Assembly: GCA_963816725.1 (NCBI GenBank)
Contig: CAWFMC010000023.1
Span: 1 to 64,000, forward strand
Source of the DNA: CAVSUB01 sp963816725
Lineage (GTDB): Bacteria > Acidobacteriota > Vicinamibacteria > Vicinamibacterales > 2-12-FULL-66-21
Direction of reading: 5' to 3'
Length of the DNA stretch: 64,000 bases
Shown here: positions 47,815 to 56,418 of the stretch, one piece after another
How positions within the stretch are numbered: position 1 is the stretch's first letter
How the letters are laid out: each line of letters starts with the position of its first letter
The notes under the pieces: model-generated
Databases searched by the model: none
Told to the model about the DNA's origin: nothing
The model's input: the letters and a program-made list of their open reading frames with translations, nothing else
Position numbers and translations under genes: made by a program

Positions 47815-48960
47815 TCAGGCCAGGACGGCCTTGCAGAAGTCCACGGACTTCTTCACTTCTTTGACCGCGTCCGAGTCCGGCGGGATCGGCGACTCGAGCT
47901 CGATTGACGCCGGAAACGTCCACTTGTTCTTTTTCATCAGCAGCAGGATGTCCTTGATCTGGCCATCCCCCTTGCCGAACGGCACGGTCAGTGAGCAGTG
48001 TTCCGGCAGCGTCCGATCCTTCAAGTGGAAGCTGGCGATGCGACTGTGATGCGCCTGGAGGAATTGCAGCGGTGATCCGCCGGCGTTGCCCGCGGCGACG
48101 TAGTGCCCCAGGTCAACGTTGGACATGTTCCACTTCGACATCGCCAGCGCCTCGTCGAAGGCGGTCATGCTGCCCTGCGCGTGCGTGTGATACGCGATGT
48201 AGACCTTGTGCTTCTGCGCGAACTGGGCCATCCGCTTGAGCATTGCCGTGCCGTCCGGTCCCGGGGCCGGCAACTCCATCGTCGTATGCGTGGCGCCCAG
48301 CGCGGCAGCGACGTTGAAGAGGTAGTCGAGCTCGGCGTCGGTCGTCTGCAGGTTCTTCTGCATGCCGTCCGACTTGTAGGCGTAGATCGTCACGCCGGCG
48401 TCGTTGAACATCTTCCGCAGTTGCTTGACCTTGTCCATCGAGACGGAGGTCCGCCACTTGCGCAGCTCCTCGGCTCCGGCCAGCGCTTCGGGAGAGGGTT
48501 CGCCGCGGCCGCGGCCGGCCCCGCCACCCGGCCCCGCGCCCCCGGCCCGGGCGCCCCCGGCGCCCCGACCTTCGCCCGGCGTGCACGTCGGCATCGTCCC
48601 GGCCATCAGCTGTTCATACGGCGTCGGCCCCGCCGCTGCTGCGGGAGGCGCGCCGCCGCCGGCCCGACCCCCACCGGGCCCACCCCCTCGAGCCGGTGCC
48701 GCCGGACGCCCCAGGAAGTTCTCGACCGGACCGTCCATCAGCTCGGTCGCGCTGATCCCGCTGTCAACGATGTATTTGAGGGTCGCCTCGGCCGTCTGGT
48801 CCGGCATCGAGCGGTAGCTGTACGTGATGACGCCGATCTGCACGGCGCCAAATTTCGAGTTCGGCTTCGCCTGGAACGCCCAGAGCGGCGACTCGAGCAG
48901 TGCCGCGGCGGGAAGACCTGCGAGCGCCAGTTTTCCGAACTCACGTCGTGTGTACCGCAT
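47815..48960 (-). CDS. Exported sugar-isomerase TIM barrel (AP-endonuclease-2 family)
   Basis: 381 aa from MRYTRREFGKLALAG, preceded by GGAGGG. The Arg-Arg signal suits TAT export of a folded metalloprotein. Barrel metal ligands are visible: Glu in HTTMELPAPG, His in YHTHAQG, Asp/His in NVDLGHYVAAGNA, His in ASFHLKD and Glu in ASIELESP. A 70-residue Gly/Pro/Arg-rich insert (85-156) interrupts the barrel after strand 2. Family members isomerise sugars or, in recent work on 3-keto-glycosides, cleave glycosidic bonds. Substrate unknown. Confidence 0.88.
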   Translation of the reverse strand: MRYTRREFGKLALAGLPAAALLESPLWAFQAKPNSKFGAVQIGVITYSYRSMPDQTAEATLKYIVDSGISATELMDGPVENFLGRPAAPARGGGPGGGRAGGGAPPAAAAGPTPYEQLMAGTMPTCTPGEGRGAGGARAGGAGPGGGAGRGRGEPSPEALAGAEELRKWRTSVSMDKVKQLRKMFNDAGVTIYAYKSDGMQKNLQTTDAELDYLFNVAAALGATHTTMELPAPGPDGTAMLKRMAQFAQKHKVYIAYHTHAQGSMTAFDEALAMSKWNMSNVDLGHYVAAGNAGGSPLQFLQAHHSRIASFHLKDRTLPEHCSLTVPFGKGDGQIKDILLLMKKNKWTFPASIELESPIPPDSDAVKEVKKSVDFCKAVLA

Positions 48961-49091
48961 GTGCCCTCCAGGCAATGCTGACCCGATCTCGAAACGCTCT
49001 CCGGAGCGCGCATGATGCTACCCCGAACCCGATCGCGCCACCAATGTCTCGTCGCGGCGCGGCCAGGGGAGCCTGTGTTCATGCCCGATGT

Positions 49092-49862
49092 TCACGATGC
49101 TGGAGCAAAGGCTGCAGCGCGCAGGCTCAACGCGGTGCCGCCGGTCTCCGCGCCAATGGCGATCAGGTAGGCGGGCGCGGCATCAACGGAGGCGAAGCGC
49201 CAGCGCGTGTGGTCGAGCGCGGGCGAGGTGAACGACACGCCAACGTTGTCGTGGCTGATATCGAAGGCAAACTGGTCGAGCGGAAGCCGGAGCCCGAGCC
49301 CGCGGGCCTTGATGTAGCTCTCCTTCAGGGTCCAGTACTCGAAGAATCGTCGCGCCCGCCGTTCAGGTGGCTGCGCGCGGACGTCGTCGGCCTCCGTCGG
49401 AGCAAAGAAACGTGCCGCGAGGGCGGTGTAGTCGACCGGGCGATCGCTGCGTTCGGCATCGACCCCGATCGCCTCGTGCGCCGCAGTGACCCCGCACACC
49501 ACCAGCCCGCTCGTGTTCGCGAGATTGAAATGCAGCGTCGGCGACACGACGGGTTGCGCGATCCGGGGCTTCCCCGCCGGATCGGCGACGAACCGCCACT
49601 CGGCGGGGTCGACCGAGGCGTAGCGGGACAGCACCTCGCGAACCAGCACCCGCGTGGCGAGGAACAGGCGCCGGCCAGGCTCGAATCGCAGGCGGCGATA
49701 ACGTTCGTGTTCCTCGCCGGTCATCAACGACACGCCAGCGGCAACCAGCGCCTCGTCCATGGCACTCTCGTACTGCCAGTACCACAGATCGACGATGCCG
49801 GGGCCCCCGGCAAGAGTCTCCGCAATCGCGACGGGTGGGCAGTGCAGGAGGGACGTGCGCAC
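49092..49862 (-). CDS. 4'-phosphopantetheinyl transferase, Sfp type
   Basis: 256 aa. It loads the phosphopantetheine arm onto acyl or peptidyl carrier proteins. Motifs: AIGVDAERSDRP (metal-binding Asp), and the core signature WTLKESYIKARGLGL. No PKS, NRPS or fatty-acid synthase lies in the window, so the target is elsewhere. A GTG start is used; IVDLWYWQYES shortly after matches the normal N-terminus. Confidence 0.92.
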   Translation of the reverse strand: MRTSLLHCPPVAIAETLAGGPGIVDLWYWQYESAMDEALVAAGVSLMTGEEHERYRRLRFEPGRRLFLATRVLVREVLSRYASVDPAEWRFVADPAGKPRIAQPVVSPTLHFNLANTSGLVVCGVTAAHEAIGVDAERSDRPVDYTALAARFFAPTEADDVRAQPPERRARRFFEYWTLKESYIKARGLGLRLPLDQFAFDISHDNVGVSFTSPALDHTRWRFASVDAAPAYLIAIGAETGGTALSLRAAAFAPAS

Positions 49863-49870
49863 GCGGGCCG

Positions 49871-50008
49871 CTATTCCGCCGGCACCGCGAGCAGCTCGAA
49901 TGGCAATAGTCCGGTCATCTCGAGGGTCGGCTCAGGGATGTCAAGTTGATGGCGGTGGAACTCGAGGAGCGCGACGAGCGGCGCGTTGGCACGCCGCAGT
50001 CCACGCAT
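49871..50008 (-). CDS. Short ORF between Nif3-like and transferase genes
   Basis: 45 codons from ATG 50008 to TAG 49871 encode MRGLRRANAPLVALLE and then FHRHQLDIPEPTLE and LLPFELLAVPAE. Codon use resembles neighbours and it fills a gap in the operon. No family recognised; it may be a remnant or chance. Confidence 0.3.
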   Translation of the reverse strand: MRGLRRANAPLVALLEFHRHQLDIPEPTLEMTGLLPFELLAVPAE

Positions 50009-50032
50009 ACTCGGCAACCTGGAGGCGCTCTA

Positions 50033-50842
50033 CTACGGGACCCAGTACACGATGCCGGCGCGGACGTGCTGGACCTTTACTTCCGGCACGATCGGCCGCA
50101 GCCACTCGGCCATCTCCTGCATGCCCGATTCCTCGGACATATTGTGGCCGATCACAATCCACCCCTTGGGAATTCCGAGGGTGGCCGCGTCCATCACGTA
50201 TTCCGGACTGTCGAACGTCCCCTCGATTTCCCGCTGCTCGCCACCGATCACGACGTCGACATCGGCGGCATTGACGGCCGGTGTCGCCATGCCGGCGCCG
50301 GTCGCGACCCGGCTCACCTTGGCGCTCGGGTCCCCGACGACACGGATGGCGTCGTCGCCCCGGATCTTCTTCACGCGCGCGGCGAGCTCGCCGAGCGTCG
50401 TCTCCGGAATGACGAACCGGTGCGAGTTCGGGGCTGTTTCCGTCATGGGATCGAGCCCGACCTCGCGCGCCGTCCCGGAGAACGTGAAGTCCGGCCGCTG
50501 CCGGTGCATGTGATCGTGGTTCCGGAAGATCACGATGTTGTGCTTCGTCATGAAGTCGATCTTGGTCTTGTAGACCAGCGGGTCGGCTTCGGCGATCAGG
50601 GTGTTGTCCGGATCGTTCCAGTAGGTGTCCTCATGGGTGATGATCAGATTCAGGCCCAGCGCGCTGGCCTTGGTGATGGCCTCGAAGGTGCCCATGAAGG
50701 TGGTGGCGATACCGGTGACAACGGTGTCCGGTCCGCCGAATTTGAACCGATCGCGCGTCGAGGCGTCACTCCAGGGGACACCCTGCACGGCCAGAACGGC
50801 CTTCATGCGATTGACGACCTCGCCGGCGCTGAGCTCGGCCAT
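50033..50842 (-). CDS. Nif3-like dinuclear-metal protein
   Basis: 269 aa from MAELSAGEVVNRMK. It is a Nif3/YbgI-type fold (GTP cyclohydrolase I type 2). Candidate ligands align with the YbgI set: His70 and Glu71 in NLIITHEDT, Asp110 in FRNHDHMH, His233 and Glu237 in IGHNMSEESGM. Family members are hexamers that bind two metals; reactions are poorly defined. The start overlaps the stop of the second Nif3-like gene by one base (TGATG), so the pair is co-translated. No export signal. Confidence 0.85.
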   Translation of the reverse strand: MAELSAGEVVNRMKAVLAVQGVPWSDASTRDRFKFGGPDTVVTGIATTFMGTFEAITKASALGLNLIITHEDTYWNDPDNTLIAEADPLVYKTKIDFMTKHNIVIFRNHDHMHRQRPDFTFSGTAREVGLDPMTETAPNSHRFVIPETTLGELAARVKKIRGDDAIRVVGDPSAKVSRVATGAGMATPAVNAADVDVVIGGEQREIEGTFDSPEYVMDAATLGIPKGWIVIGHNMSEESGMQEMAEWLRPIVPEVKVQHVRAGIVYWVP

Positions 50843-51927
50843 CAGAGCGGCCTCCAATAGGGATCCCCGGCTGACACGAACCGGACCGGCACTTCCGGGA
50901 CAATCGTCTTGAGCCAGTCGGCGCACACCTGCATGCCCGGCGCTTCGTTGACGACCCGCCCGATCGAGATGAAGCCCTTCTTGACGCCGGCGAACGCGAC
51001 GTCCTGGGCATAAGCCGCTGATTCCCATTCCTGGACTTCGCCGGCGACGATCACGTCTACCGTGGGCAGCATCGCGATCGACGCCTGAATCTGGGTGTAT
51101 CCAGGTAGCAGCCCGATACGCCGTACGGTCAACGCCCGATCCCCGATGGCGCGAATGCCGCCGCGGGTGCCGAGGCGCTGCTTCAACTGGCCGGCGAGCG
51201 CCTCGAACGTGATCGCCGGCACCTCGTAGTGCAGCCCATCCTCTCCTGCCTTGTACTTCGTCCAGCCCATCGCGGCGCCAAGGCCCTGGGCGCGCGGATC
51301 GGGCGTGCGCTGGTTCCAGTGCTGCGTCAGCCGGAACACGACCAGTTTGTGCTTGGCGATGTAATCGTTCTTCGCGGCGTAGACGGGATCCGGCGCTGGA
51401 GAGGTGGCGGGAGGCTGTACCGCACCAGGCGGGCGCGGCGGCACGACGGACGCCGGCATCTGGGGTGCCGGTGGCATCGGCGCCGACGCACCGGTGCCAG
51501 GACCGCTGGCGCTCGCTGGTCCCGGGCCCGCCGGAGCGGCCGGCCCGCCGCCTCGGGCCGGGAACTGGCCCCGGCCGGCGCCGCCACCGGCGCCCCCAGG
51601 CGTGCTCAGGTCGGCCTTGGTGTAGAAGGTCGGCGCCGCGGTGATGACGAGATTCGCGCCGCTCTGCACCGCTTTCTGGAGCACGTCGAGCGTCGCCATC
51701 GATGTCGTCACGACGCCGGTGACGACCGTGGACGGGTCGCCCGCCTTGAACGTGTCCACGTCGTCAGCCCTCCACTCGACGCCGACGCTCTTCTTCACGC
51801 GATCGACGATGTCCTGCGCGGTCAGCGCCCCGGCAGGACGCGCGACGGCGTCTGTCGCGGCGAACGGTGTGGCCACGGCGCCGACTGCGGCCAGCGCGAC
51901 GAAGTCCCGTCGCGAGATTTCAGGCAT
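50842..51927 (-). CDS. TAT-exported Nif3-like paralogue lacking metal ligands
   Basis: 361 aa from MPEISRRDFVALAAVG; the Arg-Arg signal indicates TAT export. Alignment with the downstream paralogue is clear at both ends (DPSTVVTGVVTT; SIGRVVNEAPGM). The ligand positions are altered: His70/Glu71 become Ala97/Ala98, Asp110 becomes Gln202, His233 becomes Arg324; only the last Glu (Glu328) is kept. A Gly/Pro/Ala-rich insert fills 109-179. It is probably a non-catalytic binding or partner subunit. First gene downstream of operator region 51928-52335. Confidence 0.82.
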   Translation of the reverse strand: MPEISRRDFVALAAVGAVATPFAATDAVARPAGALTAQDIVDRVKKSVGVEWRADDVDTFKAGDPSTVVTGVVTTSMATLDVLQKAVQSGANLVITAAPTFYTKADLSTPGGAGGGAGRGQFPARGGGPAAPAGPGPASASGPGTGASAPMPPAPQMPASVVPPRPPGAVQPPATSPAPDPVYAAKNDYIAKHKLVVFRLTQHWNQRTPDPRAQGLGAAMGWTKYKAGEDGLHYEVPAITFEALAGQLKQRLGTRGGIRAIGDRALTVRRIGLLPGYTQIQASIAMLPTVDVIVAGEVQEWESAAYAQDVAFAGVKKGFISIGRVVNEAPGMQVCADWLKTIVPEVPVRFVSAGDPYWRPL

Positions 51928-52100
51928 GCGGTCTCTCCTGGTGCCTGCGTCCGGCGTGCCGGGCCCGGCAGGCGTGGATCCTACGCTGATTGCAGCGCGC
52001 GTGATTGCATTGTGCGCCGCGGTGATGGCCTTGGTGTAGCTCGGCAGACTGGCGGCGAGCCCGCGGTCATCGTGTTCTGGAATTGGAATCGATGCCATCA

Positions 52101-52114
52101 AGTTATCGATAATC
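52101..52114. promoter_or_regulatory. GntR operator candidate, site 1
   Basis: AGTTATCGATAATC matches the palindrome GATTATCGATAATC at 12 of 14 bases; its core TTATCGATAA is perfectly palindromic. Confidence 0.6.
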
Positions 52115-52150
52115 GCCCATCCACCCTCCCGAAGCGGGTGCTAGCCGGTG

Positions 52151-52159
52151 TGCTATGCT
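52151..52159 (+). promoter_or_regulatory. Extended -10 ahead of operator site 2
   Basis: TGCTATGCT fits TG, one base, TATGCT. Predicted start of transcription is about 52166, placing operator site 2 at about +9. Confidence 0.35.
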
Positions 52160-52173
52160 ACGGCGCTCGCGGT

Positions 52174-52187
52174 GATTATCGATTATG
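52174..52187. promoter_or_regulatory. GntR operator candidate, site 2
   Basis: GATTATCGATTATG matches the consensus at 12 of 14 bases. Centre spacing from site 1 is 73 bases, about seven helical turns, so looping is possible. Confidence 0.6.
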
Positions 52188-52299
52188 TCGAGTCGAGGCG
52201 TTTTTGAACGCGTCCTGCCGAAGGCGTAGCCACGCAGGCACGCGTCAAGTCGGTCCGCGCTCCTCCTGTGTCTGGCCGCACCGCAGCACCCGGCGTCAA

Positions 52300-52328
52300 T
52301 TGCCCGCCTAAGACCCGCTTGATAGAGT
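52300..52328 (+). promoter_or_regulatory. Promoter for the SMP-30 gene, leaderless
   Basis: TTGCCC, 17 bases, TAGAGT, then 7 bases to the ATG at 52336. The mRNA would start at or near the codon. Confidence 0.4.
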
Positions 52329-52335
52329 CTTGCCG

Positions 52336-53385
52336 ATGCACTCCACCCCCTTCAGCGCGAACCCCGTCCTCGACTTCGGGATCGACAAAAGCGCCATCCG
52401 GTTCGCAGGTGAAGGGTTGCAGCGCCCCGAGTGCATCCTGGCCGAGCCTGACGGCGTGATCTGGTCCGCCGACGCCCGCGGCGGCGTCGTCCGAATCGCC
52501 CCGGATTCAACCCAACAGATCATCGCCCAGCAGCCGTCGGAGCATTTTCATGAGGCGCACACCGAGTCGAGCCGGTACCTGCAAGGCACCCTGCCCAATG
52601 GGTTGGCGTTCGCTCGCAACGGTGATTTCCTGATCTCCAACTTCGGGACGGACCGGCTCGAGCTGATGACCCGCGACGGGCGATCGACGGTGCTGGCCGA
52701 CCGCATCGACGGCCTGCCGATCGGCAAGGTCAACTTCGTGCTCCGCGACTCCAAGGACCGCATTTGGATCACGGTGTCGACCCGTGTGACCAACTGGATG
52801 CACGCACTGCGCACCGACCTCGCGGACGGGTTCATCGCTCGTTACGACAACGGCGTGTGCCGCATCGTGGCCGACGGGTTCCGGTTCACGAACGAGATCC
52901 GATTCGACGCCCGCGAAGAGTTCCTGTATGTCGTCGAAACGACCGGCGGGTGCATCACCCGCCTGCGCATCGACGATCGCGGCAATGTCGCGGAGCGGGA
53001 GATCTTTGGTCCGGCCAGCCTTGGCAAAGGTGCCTGGCCTGACGGCATCGCGTTCGACACCTACGGCAATCTCTGGGGCACCCTGGTCTACTCGGACAAG
53101 CTCTTCGTGCTGACGCCGCAAGGCGACATGCGCGTGCTCCTCGATGAGGGGGATCCCGACAGGGTGGACGCGCTCGAGCGCGCGTTTCGCGCCAACAACG
53201 TGACGGAGGACGTGCTCTTCCGCACCGGACAGGGCATCGCGCCATGGATGGCCAGCCTGACGTTCGGCGGGCCGGATCTGCGCACCGCTTACATCGGATC
53301 GCTCAAAGGCACCCGCATTCCGTATTTCCGGGCGCCCGTCCCTGGACTCCCGATGGTGCATTGGAACGAGCGCGTCACTGGATGA
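52336..53385 (+). CDS. SMP-30/gluconolactonase-family protein
   Basis: 349 aa from ATG at 52336 (a TTG six bases upstream is in frame). It is a six-blade propeller with the SMP-30 metal ligand pattern: Glu in EGLQRPECILAEPDG, Asn in LPNGLAFARNG, Asn in FRFTNEIRFD and Asp in AWPDGIAFDTYGNLW. Such enzymes hydrolyse sugar lactones to aldonates using Ca or Zn. No signal peptide, so probably cytoplasmic. Fits downstream of a PQQ or SDR dehydrogenase that makes a lactone. It faces the Nif3-like pair across two GntR-type operators. Confidence 0.9.
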   Translation: MHSTPFSANPVLDFGIDKSAIRFAGEGLQRPECILAEPDGVIWSADARGGVVRIAPDSTQQIIAQQPSEHFHEAHTESSRYLQGTLPNGLAFARNGDFLISNFGTDRLELMTRDGRSTVLADRIDGLPIGKVNFVLRDSKDRIWITVSTRVTNWMHALRTDLADGFIARYDNGVCRIVADGFRFTNEIRFDAREEFLYVVETTGGCITRLRIDDRGNVAEREIFGPASLGKGAWPDGIAFDTYGNLWGTLVYSDKLFVLTPQGDMRVLLDEGDPDRVDALERAFRANNVTEDVLFRTGQGIAPWMASLTFGGPDLRTAYIGSLKGTRIPYFRAPVPGLPMVHWNERVTG

Positions 53386-53416
53386 CGCGGGCCTGCGCCG
53401 CTACCATCTACGCCGT

Positions 53417-54319
53417 TCACGAGCGGAACGCGTAGCCAAGCTTCTGGAGCGTCGCCTTGTCGATGCTGGCCGCTTCGAGCGGCGAGAGTGGCATCTTCGG
53501 AGACGGATCGAGCTCCGCCATGATCATCAGATCGTTGCCTGAGCTCTCCAGCAAGTCGACAACGCCAGCCAGATCCACCTTCCCCTGCCCGAGCGGACAA
53601 TATCCGAGGTAGTGCTCCCCGCCGTTGTAGTCCTTCAGATGCACGTGACGGACGACGGGAAGGAAGTCCTTGACCACCTTCACGGGATCGGACCCCGCCT
53701 TCTGCAGTTGGCCGATGTCGGGTCCGAACTTCACGTAGCGCGTCTGCACGGCTTCCATCACCGCGTAGGTCTCGTCGCGCGTCTCCACGCACGTGCCCGT
53801 ATGCTGGTGCAGGACGCCGACCACGCCGACGTCGTCGAGGGCCTTGCCGATGTCGTTCAGGGCGTCGACGATATCCGCCCGGTGATCGGCGAACACCCAC
53901 TCAGGCTTCTTGACGTTGTTCGGGCCGATCACCGCGACCGAGCCGCCGCACTTCTTGATCAGTCCCGCCCAGCGGACGATCTTGGCCACTTCATCTTTCC
54001 GGACGGCCGGATCAGTGAGGTTCACCGGACAGTAAGCGGACCGCAGTGGCAGCTTGCCGGCTTCCAGCAACTGGTCCAGCCCGCCCTTGGCCTCCCAAGC
54101 CTCGAGCACGTTGCCGAACGATTCGTAGCCATGGAAGCCAAGGCTCGCGACATCTCTGATTGCCGCCTCGGCGTCAGCGGGGTTGAAGCCCCAGGTGATC
54201 CCGGTGTGCCCGGCTTTCAGCCGGCGGGTCTTCTGCGCACTCAGTGTCGGCACCACGGCACCCGCGAGGGCGATGCCAATCGTCTTGGTGAAAGTCCGGC
54301 GGTCGAGTGGCGCGCTCAT
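53417..54319 (-). CDS. TAT-exported sugar isomerase, IolE-like TIM barrel
   Basis: 300 aa. DRRTFTKTIGIALAGAVVP is a TAT signal. Metal site: Glu in TGTCVETRDE with His in VLHQHTG, Asp in FGPDIGQLQ, His in VRHVHLKDYNGG and Glu in MAELDPSP, as in inosose dehydratase (IolE) and related xylose-isomerase-like barrels. Here export places it in the periplasm, unlike IolE. Sugar keto-isomerisation, dehydration or keto-glycoside cleavage are all possible. Third gene of a minus-strand operon with an SDR and a hydroxypyruvate-isomerase-like enzyme. Confidence 0.88.
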   Translation of the reverse strand: MSAPLDRRTFTKTIGIALAGAVVPTLSAQKTRRLKAGHTGITWGFNPADAEAAIRDVASLGFHGYESFGNVLEAWEAKGGLDQLLEAGKLPLRSAYCPVNLTDPAVRKDEVAKIVRWAGLIKKCGGSVAVIGPNNVKKPEWVFADHRADIVDALNDIGKALDDVGVVGVLHQHTGTCVETRDETYAVMEAVQTRYVKFGPDIGQLQKAGSDPVKVVKDFLPVVRHVHLKDYNGGEHYLGYCPLGQGKVDLAGVVDLLESSGNDLMIMAELDPSPKMPLSPLEAASIDKATLQKLGYAFRS

Positions 54320-54358
54320 GGTTGATGTCCCTTCGGATCGATGGTCAACGCGGTCACG

Positions 54359-55114
54359 TCACTTGCCCGCCCAGCCGCCGTCGACGTGCACGGACTGGCC
54401 CGTCAGGTAGCTGGCTTCATCGGAGGCGAAGAACGAAACCACCGTGCCGATCTCGCGTGGCTGGCCGGCCCGCCCGAGAGAGATCTGGGACAACACGATC
54501 GGCAGGATGTCCGGCGACTTCATCACCCACTCCGTCATGTCGGTGTCGATGAGGCCAGGGTGCACGCAATTGACGCGGATGCCCAGCGGCGTCATCTCGG
54601 CCGACATGTTCCTGGTCAGCGCCTCCAGACCGAGCTTGGTCGGCGCGTAGTGGGTGCGGCCGGGAAGGACCTTGGCCGCCTGGATCGAGCCGATGTTGAC
54701 GATGCTGCCCTTGCGCTTCTCGGCGACCGCGCGGCGGCAATAGACCTGCGAACAGAGCCAGTTGCCGCGAAGGTTCACGTCAGTCAGGCGCGTCCACTGC
54801 TCGTCGGTGAGCTCCAGGAACGGCACGATCGTTTCGATCCCGGCATTGTTGACCAGGATGTCGATCGGTCCCAGCTCGCTCCACACCCGGTCGATCATCG
54901 GTTCCACTTCGGCCCGCTTGGCCACGTCGGCCTTCGCCGTCATCGCCCGGCGTCCCTTCGAGCGAACGTATGACGCGACTGCCTCGGCCTCGTCGGCGCT
55001 GGCGACGTAATTCACCGCGACGTCGGCCCCTTCTTCCGCGAAGATCTCGGCAATGCCCCGCCCGATGCCGCGGCTGGCCCCGGTGATGAGTGCGACCTTG
55101 TCCTTGAGTCTCAA
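54359..55114 (-). CDS. SDR-family dehydrogenase
   Basis: 251 aa from a TTG preceded by AGGAGG at 55119-55124. Classical SDR: VALITGASRGIGRGIAEIFA, DILVNNAGIET, Ser in VNIGSIQA and Tyr-x-x-x-Lys in HYAPTKLGLEAL, then NCVHPGLIDTDMT. Likely oxidises a sugar, polyol or sugar acid with NAD(P). A GTG 33 bases upstream overlaps the preceding stop (GTGA) and is a competing start. Cytoplasmic, unlike both flanking isomerases. Confidence 0.9.
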   Translation of the reverse strand: MRLKDKVALITGASRGIGRGIAEIFAEEGADVAVNYVASADEAEAVASYVRSKGRRAMTAKADVAKRAEVEPMIDRVWSELGPIDILVNNAGIETIVPFLELTDEQWTRLTDVNLRGNWLCSQVYCRRAVAEKRKGSIVNIGSIQAAKVLPGRTHYAPTKLGLEALTRNMSAEMTPLGIRVNCVHPGLIDTDMTEWVMKSPDILPIVLSQISLGRAGQPREIGTVVSFFASDEASYLTGQSVHVDGGWAGK

Positions 55115-55143
55115 GAGGCCTCCTGCAAACTGAACAGCACACG

Positions 55144-56037
55144 TCACCGCTCCGCGGCGAGACTCTTCGCGACCTCAATCGCGTGCTCCGGCGTCGACGA
55201 GGTTCCGTGCTCCGAGTCGACGTAGCCGGCGTACTTCATCTCGCGAAGGACTTTGAAGATGTTGTGGTAGTTGGTCTCGCCGGTTCCGGGCTCGAGCCGT
55301 CCGGGCACGTCGCCGATCTGCACCAGCCGGATCAAACCCTTCTGGAGGCCGAGTTTCAGGTTGTTGATGATGTTCCCTTCGCTCATCTGCAGGTGGTAGA
55401 TATCGAAATCCACGCGCACGTTCGGATGCGCAGCCGCCTCGACGACGTCGAATGCCGCCACCGCGGTCTTGATCGAGATGGTCGGCGCCTCCACCTGATT
55501 GAGCGCTTCGAGTACCAGATAGACGCCTTGCTCCTTCGCAAGATCGCCGGCCTTGCGCAGCCCCTGAATCAGATTCTCCCGCTGCTTCTCCCACGGAATG
55601 TCCGGTTGCCGCGCGCCGGGAAAGATGATCGCGTCCGCCCCGCCGAACCGCTTGGCCATCTGGATGCCCTCGCCGAGCTCGTCGAAGTATTTCTGTTCCG
55701 AGCCGGGCAGGGTCAGGCCGCTCGTTCTCCCCGTGCTGCCGCTCCCGACGACGCAGGAGCACTTCATGCCCAGCTGTTGCTGGGTCTCGAGCATGGCCTT
55801 CTGCTCCTCCGCGCTCGGCCGCCAGAAGCTGTACACCTTGATGCCCTGCGCCGCCACCGCCTTGATGCGTTCGCTGCGCGGCATGCTGCGCGGAAACATG
55901 ATTTCGACGTTGATCGAGGTCGTGAAAGCCGCCGCCGCCGGAGGGGCCGCGCCCTGGGCGCGCAAGGCGGCTGGGGCAAGAACGCCGGCCGCCAGAAAGG
56001 CGCGCCGGCTCACAGCGGTGGTCTCACCAGACTGCAT
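55144..56037 (-). CDS. TAT-exported hydroxypyruvate-isomerase-like TIM barrel
   Basis: 297 aa from MQSGETTAVSRRAFLAAG; the SRRAF signal indicates TAT export. Hydroxypyruvate isomerase (Hyi) features: LVLEALNQVEAP (Glu), RVDFDIYHLQMSEGNI (Asp, His), LVQIGDVPGRLEPGTGE and VDSEHGTSS (Glu). Cytoplasmic Hyi interconverts hydroxypyruvate and tartronate semialdehyde; the export signal suggests another substrate. First gene of the operon, downstream of an operator and a candidate promoter. Confidence 0.88.
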   Translation of the reverse strand: MQSGETTAVSRRAFLAAGVLAPAALRAQGAAPPAAAAFTTSINVEIMFPRSMPRSERIKAVAAQGIKVYSFWRPSAEEQKAMLETQQQLGMKCSCVVGSGSTGRTSGLTLPGSEQKYFDELGEGIQMAKRFGGADAIIFPGARQPDIPWEKQRENLIQGLRKAGDLAKEQGVYLVLEALNQVEAPTISIKTAVAAFDVVEAAAHPNVRVDFDIYHLQMSEGNIINNLKLGLQKGLIRLVQIGDVPGRLEPGTGETNYHNIFKVLREMKYAGYVDSEHGTSSTPEHAIEVAKSLAAER

Positions 56038-56264
56038 GGGATGCTCCTTCAAAATGGTCCTCTTGCTGCTGGCACCACCCCGCCGCGCTGGACGTGCCGT
56101 TTTGCGTTGAGCGCCGAATAACGAGTCAGTCCCTGATCCTGACGCGCATCCAGGCCCCGACCGGCCGCAACCCTGGCGCACAGGGTGGGTCCGCAGCGAC
56201 CCACGGCTCGAACCCCGCATCCGCTCACGAGCGGTGGCCACACGGCCCAAACTTTTCAGATATA

Positions 56265-56278
56265 AATCATCGATAATC
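56265..56278. promoter_or_regulatory. GntR operator candidate, site 3
   Basis: AATCATCGATAATC matches GATTATCGATAATC at 12 of 14 bases. It begins at about +1 of the promoter at 56285-56313. Confidence 0.58.
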
Positions 56279-56284
56279 GCGCGG

Positions 56285-56313
56285 AGACTAGCAGAAATCG
56301 GTGATACTGGCAA
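56285..56313 (-). promoter_or_regulatory. Candidate promoter of the isomerase-SDR operon
   Basis: On the minus strand TTGCCA, 17 bases, TAGTCT; the -10 is weak (three of six). Transcription would start near 56278, at the edge of operator site 3, leaving a leader of about 240 bases. Confidence 0.35.
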
Positions 56314-56418
56314 CCGCCGAACGGGCCCAGTATCCGCCAGGTTACGGGGCACCTGCTCGTCTCGCGTCGGCTCGACGGCTCGCCGTCGCGGACGTCGGCA
56401 GTTGATAAAGGAGATCTC

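Larger units (their letters stand above)
51928..52335. other. Divergent intergenic region with two operator sites
   Basis: 408 bases between the Nif3-like pair and the SMP-30 gene. It carries two near-copies of GATTATCGATAATC 73 bases apart (centre to centre), an extended -10 at 52151-52159 and a second promoter at 52300-52328. No protein-like ORF. Confidence 0.7.
56038..56418. other. Divergent intergenic region with one operator
   Basis: 381 bases between the isomerase operon and the PQQ dehydrogenase. It contains a GntR-type site, a candidate minus-strand promoter and the Shine-Dalgarno AAGGAGA (56407-56413). No ORF worth reporting. Confidence 0.65.

Noticed and set aside
52101..52114. Treating other ATCGAT occurrences in genes as operator copies
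   Set aside because: They lie in codons with GC-rich flanks and lack the TTAT/ATAA arms.
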